From Clostridiaceae bacterium (GTDB lineage Bacteria; Bacillota; Clostridia; Saccharofermentanales; UBA5734), in NCBI GenBank assembly GCA_012519875.1, contig JAAYPL010000047.1, positions 1-23,259 of the forward strand: DNA of 23,259 nt, read 5' to 3'. Of this stretch, positions 6,276 through 13,745 are shown piece by piece. Made by a program: the position numbers and the translations under genes. The notes below the pieces were generated by a model that was not told where the DNA came from, did no database searches, and worked only from the letters and a program-made list of their open reading frames with translations. Positions within the stretch are counted from its first letter, which is position 1. Every line of letters begins with the position of its first letter.

Positions 6276-8108
6276 TTATGGCTTTTCACTTTTTTGTTTT
6301 AAGTCTATGAGTTGCTGAGTCACATCCAGCAGCAAAGTCTTTAAAATTTCCTGTTGTTCCGGCTCATTTTCGTTGAGTAAATCATTGTTCAGATTTTCGT
6401 GATGCTCGCGCAAGCGCTTGATTCGCTGTCGTTGATGCTGTTCCGCCGCGGCGGCAAGCAGGTCCTGACGACCGAACATCACGTCTAGTCTCATGCTGGT
6501 CTGGGCCAATAATTCGGGCAAGGGCTGTCCGCTTACAACATATTGTTCCCCCAGTCCGACCAGGACAGAGGTATCAAGTCTTTTTTCGCCGGCCAATTCA
6601 AGGGCATATCCGGCGATGTCCTGCATGGCTCCTTCAGAAAAATCCGACTGTTGCGGCCGTGGATCCAATTTCTCGTATAAATCGGGGTCCGCTGCCAACA
6701 TACACAAAAGAGAAAGCTCCTCCCGGGTTGCCGAATCCCCATTTGCCGCTTCAGCCAGCGCCGTGGTTGCGGCTTTGGATTGCAGACGTTGTCGCAGCTG
6801 ATCATTTTGTTGTGTCGCATCGGGATTTTGAAAACGGCGCTCCACTTCCCGTAGAACCGATTCCGTGGAAGTGTTAAGCTCTTCGGCTAATTTAGACGAA
6901 TACAATTCCCGTACAATGGCATTGGCTTCTTGAGCTAAAATTCGGCAGGCTGCATCCTGGTAAGCCAGAATATCCAATTCACCGTCCGACGTATGATTTT
7001 TGCGCGCCACCAACAACTTGTAATCAAGCAACGGCAGTGCTTTGTCCAACAAAGCATGAAAGCGTTCCGGCCCGTTTCGGCGAATATAATCATCCGGGTC
7101 TTTTTCCCCCGGTATCTGCAAGACGGTGACCTTGATTCCTTTGGCCCCTAAAACATCCATGCTGCGCAGCGCAGCCGCCTGACCGGCCGCATCGGAATCA
7201 TATGCAATGATAACCGATTCGGTAAATTTTCGCAGAACCTGCGCTTGGTTTTCGGTCAGCGCCGTACCCAGCGCGGCCACCGTATTCGGCACATCTGCCT
7301 GGTGCAGAGTAATAGCATCCATATACCCTTCGACGACAACCATCGTTTTGGCCCGGCAGTTTTTTGCCAGATTCAGGCCGAAGAGATGCCGTCCCTTCGT
7401 ATAGACCGGCGTTTCAGGGGAATTGATATATTTAGGCAGACTGTCGTCCAGCACCCGGCCGCCGAAGGCAATCACCCGTCCGATAACATCCAGGATGGGA
7501 AAAATCAGGCGATCGCGAAACAAGTCGTAGACCTGATTGTTTTTGCCACGGCGGAAAAGGCCTGATCTCATCAGGATGTCCTCGGGGAAATTTTTCCCCA
7601 AAAGGTGTTTGTAAAGACTGTCCCAAGAATCATCCGCGTACCCCAAACCAAAGCGGCGGATGGTTGACGTGGATAAAGCACGATTTTTCAAGTACGACCG
7701 GCAGTCTTTGCCGGCCTCACTGTTTAAACCGTGATAGAAAAAACGTGCTGCTTCCAGATTGATGGCATAAAGTTGCTTGTTGAGCTCGCTACGTTTCCGA
7801 TATGCCTCATCATCAGGTTCCGGAATGGTGACACCGGCTCGTTCGGCCAGCATCCTGACGGCCTGGGGATAATTGAGTTTTTCAATTTCCATGATAAAGC
7901 GAACAACGTCGCCGCCTTTATGACAGCCAAAGCAATAATAAATCTGCTTAGCCGGCGACACGCTAAAAGACGGTGTATTCTCGGTATGAAACGGACACAA
8001 CCCGAAAAAATTGCTGCCGCTTCGCTTGTCCAGACGGACATATTGCTCGACAACAGCAACCAGTTCGTTTCTGGCCTTAACCTCCTCGATTACCTGCTGA
8101 GGAATCAA
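6276..8108 (-). CDS. dnaG: DNA primase
   Basis: DnaG lays down RNA primers for DNA replication with the DnaB helicase. The 610-residue product has the N-terminal CHC2 zinc ribbon (C38, H41, C59, C62), a TOPRIM catalytic core with VVVEGYMDAI and a following IIAYDSDAAGQAA metal-binding motif, and a C-terminal helicase-interaction region. The first residues match the usual MIPxxxIxEV start of the family, and the codon used is TTG at 8108. An in-frame stop lies seven codons upstream with no ATG between, and a GAGGGGG site precedes it. A TATACT (8147-8152) upstream could be a -10 box but I see no good -35. dnaG heads the dnaG-rpoD-trmK-Nif3 unit. The 113 bases between it and the HD gene contain no other gene. 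Confidence 0.97.
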   Translation of the reverse strand: MIPQQVIEEVKARNELVAVVEQYVRLDKRSGSNFFGLCPFHTENTPSFSVSPAKQIYYCFGCHKGGDVVRFIMEIEKLNYPQAVRMLAERAGVTIPEPDDEAYRKRSELNKQLYAINLEAARFFYHGLNSEAGKDCRSYLKNRALSTSTIRRFGLGYADDSWDSLYKHLLGKNFPEDILMRSGLFRRGKNNQVYDLFRDRLIFPILDVIGRVIAFGGRVLDDSLPKYINSPETPVYTKGRHLFGLNLAKNCRAKTMVVVEGYMDAITLHQADVPNTVAALGTALTENQAQVLRKFTESVIIAYDSDAAGQAAALRSMDVLGAKGIKVTVLQIPGEKDPDDYIRRNGPERFHALLDKALPLLDYKLLVARKNHTSDGELDILAYQDAACRILAQEANAIVRELYSSKLAEELNTSTESVLREVERRFQNPDATQQNDQLRQRLQSKAATTALAEAANGDSATREELSLLCMLAADPDLYEKLDPRPQQSDFSEGAMQDIAGYALELAGEKRLDTSVLVGLGEQYVVSGQPLPELLAQTSMRLDVMFGRQDLLAAAAEQHQRQRIKRLREHHENLNNDLLNENEPEQQEILKTLLLDVTQQLIDLKQKSEKP

Positions 8109-8221
8109 GTTGCTGATTGGACCCCCTCATTTCAATCAATTTTTCGAGTATAGATCAGGATCTGTTTCTATTATTCGACATGGATCCGGAAAATCCTTCT
8201 TTTCTTTTTCGAAATATTTGT

Positions 8222-8881
8222 TTAAAGAAGCTGGTTGCCGTTGATCAGTAATCTGAATTGTAAATCGAGAAAATGAGCTGCGTTACGGCACATCTTCATC
8301 CGAACCAGGAAGATCTCGAAATAGTCCATTACAGCGCTTATATCTGTATCGATTGTCAGATTAAGCGTCGCAACCTTGTTCCGGGCATCAACTGCAATCG
8401 CTGAGTACGTAGCCGCATAATTGACCCGGTCGTGAATATCAAAGGATTGCAGGTCACGGTTGGTTACCCGTGAACGGTGAACATCGGCCTTATCCGACAA
8501 AATGAGAGCAGCGGCAATAGGGTTGACCGGAATTCCCACTTCTTCGTCATGGTTGGCAATGGCCATCATGATTGGAATGGACTCGTCACAGGGCATACCT
8601 TGCCGACGCAGGAAATCGTAAGCCAGAATGGCGCCGGACTGGGCATGGTTGTTGCGGTTGACCGCATTGCCGATATCATGAAGATAGCCGGCGATGCGAC
8701 CCAGCTCAACAACACGTTCCGGAAAGTCAAGCATGGTCAGGATTTCGCCGCATTTGTTGGATACCAGACGGCAGTGGCGAAAAGAATGTTCTGTATAGCC
8801 GAGCGTTGTCATCTGCAAAGCTGTGGCTTCGAGCAACTGTTTGATCTCCTTGTTTTTAAAAACATCTTTAATCGTCAGCAT
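8222..8881 (-). CDS. HD-domain phosphohydrolase, unknown substrate
   Basis: HD-domain proteins are metal-dependent phosphohydrolases. The 219-residue product has the expected ligand pattern: H36 in EHSFRHC, the H68-D69 pair in GYLHDIGN, H79 in NNHAQSG, H111-D112 in ANHDEE and D130 in ILSDKADVHRSR. There is no response-regulator, GGDEF or RelA-like domain, so a specific substrate cannot be named. I chose the ATG at 8881, which follows GGGAG at 10 bases; a longer frame to 8944 would overlap the upstream gene by 77 bases with no ribosome site. With this start it still overlaps the gamma-carbonic-anhydrase-like gene by 14 bases, which implies coupled translation. It is the last gene of the yajC-SCIFF unit. 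Confidence 0.85.
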   Translation of the reverse strand: MLTIKDVFKNKEIKQLLEATALQMTTLGYTEHSFRHCRLVSNKCGEILTMLDFPERVVELGRIAGYLHDIGNAVNRNNHAQSGAILAYDFLRRQGMPCDESIPIMMAIANHDEEVGIPVNPIAAALILSDKADVHRSRVTNRDLQSFDIHDRVNYAATYSAIAVDARNKVATLNLTIDTDISAVMDYFEIFLVRMKMCRNAAHFLDLQFRLLINGNQLL

Positions 8882-9392
8882 GCCTGATAATCTCCCGGCA
8901 GTTTTTCCGGTAATCGTTGCCCAGCTCGGCGTAATATTCAGCATGTTGACGATTTTGGGCCATAACTTCCTCGGACAGATTCTTTTTCCAAACCGCCGGA
9001 TTACCGGCGAATAAAGTGGCCGGAGGAATGATCGTTCCTACACGGACCACCGAACCCGCTGCAACAATCGAGCCGGCACCAACGACCGCACCGTCAAGGA
9101 CAATTGCTCCCATACCGATCAGTGCATCGTCATCAACCGTACCAGCATGAATTACGGCTCCATGGCCGATCGTCACCCTGTCGCCAATGGTCGTGTGATC
9201 ATGAATGCAAGCGTTGTCCTGAATGCTGGTGGCCTCACCGATCCTGACCGGAGCATTATCCCCGCGAATGACCGCATTGAACCAAACTGATGATTGCGCA
9301 CCGATTCGGACATCACCGACGACCGATGCACCGGGAGCAACAAAAGCATCCTCGTCAACCTGCGGCAAAAACCCGTTATATCGATAAATCAT
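8868..9392 (-). CDS. Gamma-carbonic-anhydrase-like left-handed beta-helix protein
   Basis: The 174-residue product has the hexapeptide-repeat pattern of the gamma-carbonic anhydrase/PaaY/YrdA family, with repeated [IV]G turns from about residue 15 to 115 and a C-terminal helix. Metal ligands of the family are present as H64 (in IHDH), H77 and H82 (in IGHGAVIHAG), and the IRGD motif sits at 42-45. Active members hydrate CO2 as trimers, but many relatives have not been shown active, so the catalytic role is uncertain. Its ATG overlaps the stop codon of the SCIFF maturase gene (ATGA), and a GGAGGTGATC site, fully complementary to the 16S rRNA tail, precedes it. The HD gene overlaps its end by 14 bases. 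Confidence 0.9.
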   Translation of the reverse strand: MIYRYNGFLPQVDEDAFVAPGASVVGDVRIGAQSSVWFNAVIRGDNAPVRIGEATSIQDNACIHDHTTIGDRVTIGHGAVIHAGTVDDDALIGMGAIVLDGAVVGAGSIVAAGSVVRVGTIIPPATLFAGNPAVWKKNLSEEVMAQNRQHAEYYAELGNDYRKNCREIIRHADD

Positions 9393-10771
9393 GAACGATC
9401 ACCTCCACGTTCAATTTTCTTAGCCTGAAGCCAAAGGGCACATTCCAATCTTTTCTTCTGCAAAGCACAGCCGATTTCATAAAGGCCGTTGACCGAACCG
9501 CTGGCATGCCAGGCATTGGCCGCGCAACCCCCGCCACAGAAATATTTGGCCCAGCAATTCCGGCAGGTTTCCTTGTTAGGAACCAAAAGGCCTTGGAAGC
9601 ATTTCAAAACATCTTGGTCCAAGACAACCGGCTGATCGTGAACATTGCCCAGACGGAATTGTTCCTGACCGACAAATTGATGACAAGGATAAATATCTCC
9701 TTCCGGCGTTACGGCACAATATTCAGTACCCACACCGCAGCCTTTCAGACGTTTAAAAGCGCAGGGGCCTCCCTTCAGATCAATCATAAAATGAAAGAAA
9801 TTGAATCCCCGGCCCTGCTCATCCATCCTGTTCATGATGGTCGCCAGTTTTTCATATTCAGTTTCCAAGACCGGAAGATCTTCACGGCGGATATCGTACC
9901 CGCTGCCCGGCGGTGAAACAACCGGCTCAAGAGAAACTTGGCTGGATAGTGTTGCCAGATGCAGCACATCTGCGGAAAAATCCAGATTTTCCCGTGTGAA
10001 TGTGCCGCGCAGATAGTGTTCACGCTCACCTCTGGCGACGACAAATGTACGAATACGATCAGCCACCCGATCATACGAGCCTTTGCCGCCGAGATCCTGC
10101 CGCATGCGGTTGTGAACCTCCGGCCGGCCATCAATACTGAGGACGCAGTTTTTAAAATGCCGGTTAATGTAATCGGTTTTTCCCTGATCCAGAAGCACGG
10201 CATTGGTCGTGATGGTCAGTCGGATTTCCCGACCGGTTTCCGCTGCCCTGCTCTCGCAGTATTCCACCAGTGTCGTAACAACCGGCCAATTAAGCAGCGG
10301 TTCTCCTCCAAAAAAATCAATATCCAGATTTTGTCGATCTCCGGAAGCCGTGAGTAAAAAATCAATAGCTTTGCGACCGGTTTCTTCGCTGAGCATGCTG
10401 CGGTGGCCGGTCCCGAAATCACCGGTGCCGGCAAAGCAGTATCGACAACGCAAATTGCAATCGTGACACAAATGGAGGCACATTGATTTGATTCGTGGCT
10501 GCTCCGGATAAAGTTGCTCCGGTTTGGTTACCGCGACCGGTGCAAACATCAAGCCCTGATCCCGGGCGCCCAGGATTTCCCGCTGACAATCAAAGACCGC
10601 TGAGCCATATCGGTCGGCAAGTTTTTGCAGTACTCGAGCGGCAGGCGGATTCTGCCCGGCAGCCACCCATGCCGACAAGACAGCATAAGCCGTTTCGTCC
10701 AAGCTATGCAATGCCCCGCTTTCGGAATCGAAAGCCAGTCGATCCCCGTTGAGTGAGAACAAATGAAGCAA
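9389..10771 (-). CDS. cteB: SCIFF ranthipeptide maturase, radical SAM/SPASM protein
   Basis: Members of this family (TIGR03974-type, CteB of Clostridium thermocellum) form thioether bonds between cysteines of the SCIFF peptide and residues of its core, using a 5'-deoxyadenosyl radical. The 460-residue product has an N-terminal peptide-recognition region, the radical SAM motif CNLRCRYC (C105, C109, C112), FGGEP at 154-158, and a C-terminal SPASM domain with many cysteines (C337, C345, C352, C363, C403, C406, C412, C416, C435) for two auxiliary iron-sulfur clusters. The start is a TTG at 10771, six bases after AGGAGG; no upstream ATG fits. The SCIFF gene lies 87 bases upstream with a terminator-like hairpin between, so less maturase than peptide is expected. 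Confidence 0.95.
   Translation of the reverse strand: MLHLFSLNGDRLAFDSESGALHSLDETAYAVLSAWVAAGQNPPAARVLQKLADRYGSAVFDCQREILGARDQGLMFAPVAVTKPEQLYPEQPRIKSMCLHLCHDCNLRCRYCFAGTGDFGTGHRSMLSEETGRKAIDFLLTASGDRQNLDIDFFGGEPLLNWPVVTTLVEYCESRAAETGREIRLTITTNAVLLDQGKTDYINRHFKNCVLSIDGRPEVHNRMRQDLGGKGSYDRVADRIRTFVVARGEREHYLRGTFTRENLDFSADVLHLATLSSQVSLEPVVSPPGSGYDIRREDLPVLETEYEKLATIMNRMDEQGRGFNFFHFMIDLKGGPCAFKRLKGCGVGTEYCAVTPEGDIYPCHQFVGQEQFRLGNVHDQPVVLDQDVLKCFQGLLVPNKETCRNCWAKYFCGGGCAANAWHASGSVNGLYEIGCALQKKRLECALWLQAKKIERGGDRS
9397..9406 (-). promoter_or_regulatory. Full-length Shine-Dalgarno site for the gamma-carbonic-anhydrase-like gene
   Basis: GGAGGTGATC on the minus strand matches the complete anti-Shine-Dalgarno sequence of 16S rRNA over ten bases. 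It lies inside the last codons of the maturase gene, with GTTC before the ATG. It suggests strong independent initiation in addition to coupling through the ATGA overlap. Confidence 0.8.
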
Positions 10772-10787
10772 GCTGATCCTCCTATTG

Positions 10788-10824
10788 AAAAACAGTGAAA
10801 GGCTAAGGGCTTTCCACTGTTTTT
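10788..10824 (-). terminator. Terminator/attenuator between the SCIFF gene and its maturase
   Basis: On the minus strand AAAAACAGTG then AAAG (with one bulged G) at 10810-10824 pairs with CTTTCACTGTTTTT at 10788-10801. This makes a 14-bp stem with an eight-base loop, and the 3' arm ends in five T residues. It ends five bases before the AGGAGG of the maturase gene. The shape is that of a leaky intrinsic terminator, which in peptide-modification operons lets the precursor exceed the enzyme. It could also stabilise the 3' end of the peptide mRNA. Confidence 0.7.
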
Positions 10825-10858
10825 ACATCCTGTTTATCGGCGACAAAAGCAGTCTGTT

Positions 10859-11005
10859 TCAGCGATTGGGATTCTCACAAGGCTGATTGGCTACCGTGCA
10901 ACTGGTTTTACAGGCCGATTGGCAAGAGGTCTGACACGCGCCGCAGGCTTTGCCGTCGGCAGGTGGTGTAACACAGGGGCCGCTGATGATCTTGATGTGT
11001 TTCAT
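10859..11005 (-). CDS. cteA: SCIFF ranthipeptide precursor (six cysteines in forty-five)
   Basis: The 48-codon gene encodes a ribosomally made peptide of the SCIFF family (TIGR03973-type), which is substrate for the radical SAM maturase encoded next. It starts MKHIK, as family members do, and has the conserved core CxxCQTSCQSACKTSCTVANQ followed by PCEN. Cysteines lie at 11, 21, 24, 28, 32, 36 and 43; the last six are the family set and C11 in the leader is extra. The ATG at 11005 has a GGGAGGAG ribosome site. yajC ends 27 bases upstream, a neighbourhood often seen for SCIFF genes. A hairpin terminator/attenuator follows. The biological role of SCIFF peptides is not established. Confidence 0.95.
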   Translation of the reverse strand: MKHIKIISGPCVTPPADGKACGACQTSCQSACKTSCTVANQPCENPNR

Positions 11006-11032
11006 CTTTAAACTCCTCCCGATCACTCTTCA

Positions 11033-11365
11033 CTACTCCGAAATAGGTTTTTGGATGGTATTAATCGCGCTCTTTTTAAAGGTTACCAAGGTTTTGGACA
11101 CGCTGGTTGAAATGGTGACCTCATCGTCCTTGATATTGACAATCTGGCCGACCAGTCCGCCAATGGTTACCACGTTATCGCCAACAACCATGGCCTCGAT
11201 CTGCTCCCGCAGTTTCTTTTCTTTTTTCTTCTGCGGACGAATCAACAGAAAATACATTAAGGCAAACATCAAGACCAGCGGCACGATCAGAGTCAGAGTC
11301 GAACCAAGGCCGCCGGGTGACGCTTCGCCTGCGGCCAATACCGCAATGCCGGGAAATTTGAGCAT
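11033..11365 (-). CDS. yajC: Preprotein translocase accessory subunit YajC
   Basis: YajC is a small membrane protein that associates with SecDF and the Sec translocase. The 110-residue product has a short periplasm-side N-terminus, one membrane segment (about residues 22-43, LTLIVPLVLMFALMYFLLI), then the family motif RPQKKKEKKLREQI and a cytoplasmic beta domain with GDNVVTIGGLVGQI. I chose the ATG at 11365 because AAGGAGGAT (11373-11381) precedes it at a good distance; an ATG eight codons upstream would put that site inside the gene. secD and secF, which often follow yajC, are not here; the SCIFF gene follows instead. A good promoter lies upstream. Confidence 0.95.
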   Translation of the reverse strand: MLKFPGIAVLAAGEASPGGLGSTLTLIVPLVLMFALMYFLLIRPQKKKEKKLREQIEAMVVGDNVVTIGGLVGQIVNIKDDEVTISTSVSKTLVTFKKSAINTIQKPISE

Positions 11366-11398
11366 GTTAAATATCCTCCTTGAGATCATCGACGATCA

Positions 11399-11427
11399 AT
11401 TATACTAATGTACAGTACAGTTGATAA
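11399..11427 (-). promoter_or_regulatory. Promoter for the yajC-SCIFF unit, with a palindrome in the spacer
   Basis: On the minus strand TTATCA (11422-11427), 17 bases and a perfect TATAAT (11399-11404) precede yajC. The transcript would start about 27 bases before the yajC ATG. The spacer contains TGTACAGTACA (11409-11419 on the plus strand), an inverted repeat TGTAC-A-GTACA, in a classic operator position. A near-identical motif occurs between queA and dapA. Confidence 0.6.
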
Positions 11428-11455
11428 TAGCATTAAGCTGACCTTGGAATCAAGC

Positions 11456-11487
11456 CCGGTTAACCGGATTCATGAAAATTCATGAAA
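11456..11487. repeat. 12-base palindrome and tandem 10-base repeat between tgt and yajC
   Basis: CCGGTTAACCGG (11456-11467) is a perfect palindrome. It is directly followed by two exact head-to-tail copies of ATTCATGAAA (11468-11477 and 11478-11487), each containing the palindrome TTCATGAA. The block lies after the tgt stop codon and upstream of the yajC -35 box. The palindrome might end the queA-tgt transcript, but no T-run follows it on the minus strand. Confidence 0.6.
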
Positions 11488-11509
11488 TTTAATCAATCGG
11501 CCTTTGCTG

Positions 11510-12664
11510 TCATGGCTTTTCCGACGACCAATAATTGGATTCGGCGATCAATTGGTCGCGAAAATCCAACAATCGGTTCTCTTGGATTGCTGTTCTGACC
11601 TGTTCCATCAGGTCGAGAAGAAAATGAAGGTTGTGCCAGGAGGTCAGGCGCAGACCAAATATTTCATCGGCTTTAATGAGATGACGGATGTAGGCGCGCG
11701 AATAGTTTCGGCATACATAACATTGACAGAACGGATCAATCGGCGAAAAATCCCGGGCGAATTTTGCATCGCGTACGATCATTCGTCCCTTGCGGGTCAA
11801 GACCGAGCCGTTTCGGCCCATACGGGTCGGTAAAACACAATCAAACATATCAATGCCGCGAATCGAGGCCTCGACAAGATAATCCGGTGTGCCGACACCC
11901 ATTAAATAACGCGGTTTATCGGCCGGCAGCAAAGGTACGGTTTCTTCCAGCATGGCAAATAACAACGATGCCGGCTCACCTACAGACAAACCGCCCAGCG
12001 CAAACCCCGGCAAATCAAAGGCTGTGATTTCACGGGCGCTTTGTCGCCTCAGATCCGCATAGGTTCCTCCTTGGACAATTCCGAAGAGTGCCTGGGTTTC
12101 GGGCTTGGTATGAGCTTGAATGCATCGCTCAAGCCAACGTGTGGTTCTTTCCAATGATCGTTTGACATAGCCATGTTCTGCCGGCCAGGGCGTGCATTCG
12201 TCAAAGGCCATTATGATATCGGCGCCCAGATCATTTTGAATCTGAATCGAGCGTTCCGGCGTCAGAATCCGACGGGAGCCGTCAATGTGTGATTTGAAAT
12301 TAACGCCCTCTTCTGTGATATGACGCAGATCGCTCAAGCTGAAAACCTGAAAACCGCCGCTGTCCGTAAGGATGGCGCGATCCCAGTTCATAAACCGGTG
12401 CAAACCGCCGGCCTGACGAACAATATCCGGACCCGGGCGCATCCAGAGATGGTAGGTGTTGGCAAGAATAATACCGGCACCCATGGATTCAACTTCCTCC
12501 GGTGACATGCCTTTTACGGTGGCCTGTGTGCCGACCGGCATGAAAGCCGGTGTTGCAAAGGAACCGTGAGGGGTATGCAGCCACCCTAATCGCGCCCCCG
12601 ATTGGCGGCAAACATGGCGGATTTCGTACCGGACCGGAAATTTCCCATTAATAAACTCGGGCAT
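11510..12664 (-). CDS. tgt: tRNA-guanine transglycosylase
   Basis: Tgt exchanges guanine 34 for the queuosine precursor preQ1 in GUN-anticodon tRNAs. The 384-residue product matches the bacterial family: TPAFMPVGTQATVKG (38-52), ILANTYHLWMRPG (66-78), ILTDSGGFQVFSL with the active-site D101, ALGGLSVGE (222-230), and IDMFDCVLPTRMGRNG with the catalytic nucleophile D275. The zinc site is C313, C315, C318 and H344. The ATG at 12664 has an AGGAGC site overlapping the queA stop codon, and queA ends 12 bases upstream, so the two form one unit for queuosine formation. No promoter is seen between them. The preQ1 synthesis genes queCDEF are not in this window. Confidence 0.98.
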   Translation of the reverse strand: MPEFINGKFPVRYEIRHVCRQSGARLGWLHTPHGSFATPAFMPVGTQATVKGMSPEEVESMGAGIILANTYHLWMRPGPDIVRQAGGLHRFMNWDRAILTDSGGFQVFSLSDLRHITEEGVNFKSHIDGSRRILTPERSIQIQNDLGADIIMAFDECTPWPAEHGYVKRSLERTTRWLERCIQAHTKPETQALFGIVQGGTYADLRRQSAREITAFDLPGFALGGLSVGEPASLLFAMLEETVPLLPADKPRYLMGVGTPDYLVEASIRGIDMFDCVLPTRMGRNGSVLTRKGRMIVRDAKFARDFSPIDPFCQCYVCRNYSRAYIRHLIKADEIFGLRLTSWHNLHFLLDLMEQVRTAIQENRLLDFRDQLIAESNYWSSEKP

Positions 12665-12676
12665 TTGTCTTGCTCC

Positions 12677-13708
12677 TTAGATAATTAGCATAGCATCGCC
12701 AAAGCTGAAAAAACGGTATTCAAGCTCGATGGCTTCCTGATAAGCAGCCAAGATCCTCTCACGGCCGGCCAGCGCCGAAACCAGCATGATCAACGTTGAT
12801 TCCGGCAAATGAAAATTAGTGATCAGTCCGTCGATTGCCTTAAACTGATAACCGGGGAAAATATAAATCCGTGTCCAACCTGACCCGGCTTTCAACGTTC
12901 CGTCCGCATCAGCCAGCGTCTCCAGCACCCGGCAACTGGTCGTGCCGACCGCTATGATGCGCCCACCGGAATGACGACATGCATTGATCCGGTCAGCGGC
13001 CTCTTGCGACAAATGATAATACTCGGCATGCATTATATGATCTTGGATATTATCATGTTTGACCGGACGGAAAGTACCCAACCCAATATGCAGCGTAAGC
13101 TCGACAATTGTGATCCCTATTTTTTGCAACAGTTCAATCAGAGCCGTCGTAAAATGCAGACCGGCCGTCGGTGCGGCAGCAGAACCGTCATGACGGGCAT
13201 AAACCGTCTGATATCGAGAAGGGTCGGTCAATTGCTCGTGAATATAGGGTGGCAGAGGTATCAAACCGGCCTGATCCAGAACGGTCTCCCAAATGCCATC
13301 GAAATGGAATTGTACAATCCGGTTGCCATTGGGCAGCACGGTCAGAACATCGGCAGATAACACATCGGGAATAAAATCAAGGCAATGGCCTGTACGGACC
13401 CGGCGACCGGGGCGGACGATGACCTCCCAAACTGTCGTGGATTTTCTTTGCAGCAACAACAGCTCGACCGCGGCACCGCTGTCTCGGCGAACCCCAAGAA
13501 GTCTTGCCGGTATGACCCGGGTGTTATTCATGACCAGACAATCTCCCGGTCGGAGAAGTTGCGGAATATCGGCAAATAAACGATGACCGACCGCAACCTC
13601 GGGAGATCGGGGCAAAACCAGCAGACGCGAACCGTCACGCCGCTCCGGAGGATGCTGTGCGATCAGATGTTCCGGCAAATCGTAATGGAAATCCTGCTTC
13701 ATAATCAT
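12677..13708 (-). CDS. queA: S-adenosylmethionine:tRNA ribosyltransferase-isomerase
   Basis: QueA transfers the ribosyl part of S-adenosylmethionine to preQ1 in tRNA to make epoxyqueuosine. The 343-residue product has the family blocks DYxLPEHLIAQHP-like start (here YDLPEHLIAQHP), VMNNTRVIPARLLG, AAPTAGLHFT, VGTTSCRVLE, NFHLPESTLIMLVSA and YRFFSFGDAMLI at the C-terminus. Two ATGs are possible, 13708 and 13702; neither has a ribosome site. A TATAAT box ends only eight bases before the first ATG, so the mRNA may start at or next to the start codon. tgt follows after 12 bases. The gene is divergent from dapA, with which it shares a 103-base intergenic region. Confidence 0.97.
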   Translation of the reverse strand: MIMKQDFHYDLPEHLIAQHPPERRDGSRLLVLPRSPEVAVGHRLFADIPQLLRPGDCLVMNNTRVIPARLLGVRRDSGAAVELLLLQRKSTTVWEVIVRPGRRVRTGHCLDFIPDVLSADVLTVLPNGNRIVQFHFDGIWETVLDQAGLIPLPPYIHEQLTDPSRYQTVYARHDGSAAAPTAGLHFTTALIELLQKIGITIVELTLHIGLGTFRPVKHDNIQDHIMHAEYYHLSQEAADRINACRHSGGRIIAVGTTSCRVLETLADADGTLKAGSGWTRIYIFPGYQFKAIDGLITNFHLPESTLIMLVSALAGRERILAAYQEAIELEYRFFSFGDAMLII

Positions 13709-13716
13709 AGCAATTC

Positions 13717-13745
13717 ATTATATCGGTGATTGACTGTAAAGTACA
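13717..13745 (-). promoter_or_regulatory. Probable promoter of queA-tgt
   Basis: A perfect TATAAT lies at 13717-13722 on the minus strand. The best-placed -35 candidate is TGTACT at 13740-13745 with a 17-base spacer, which is weak. A start six to nine bases after the -10 box falls between 13711 and 13708, almost on the queA ATG. It faces and overlaps the dapA promoter. Confidence 0.45.

Noticed and set aside
8882..8944. Longer start for the HD-domain gene
   Set aside because: The extra 21 codons overlap the upstream gene with no ribosome site, while GGGAG serves the ATG at 8881.
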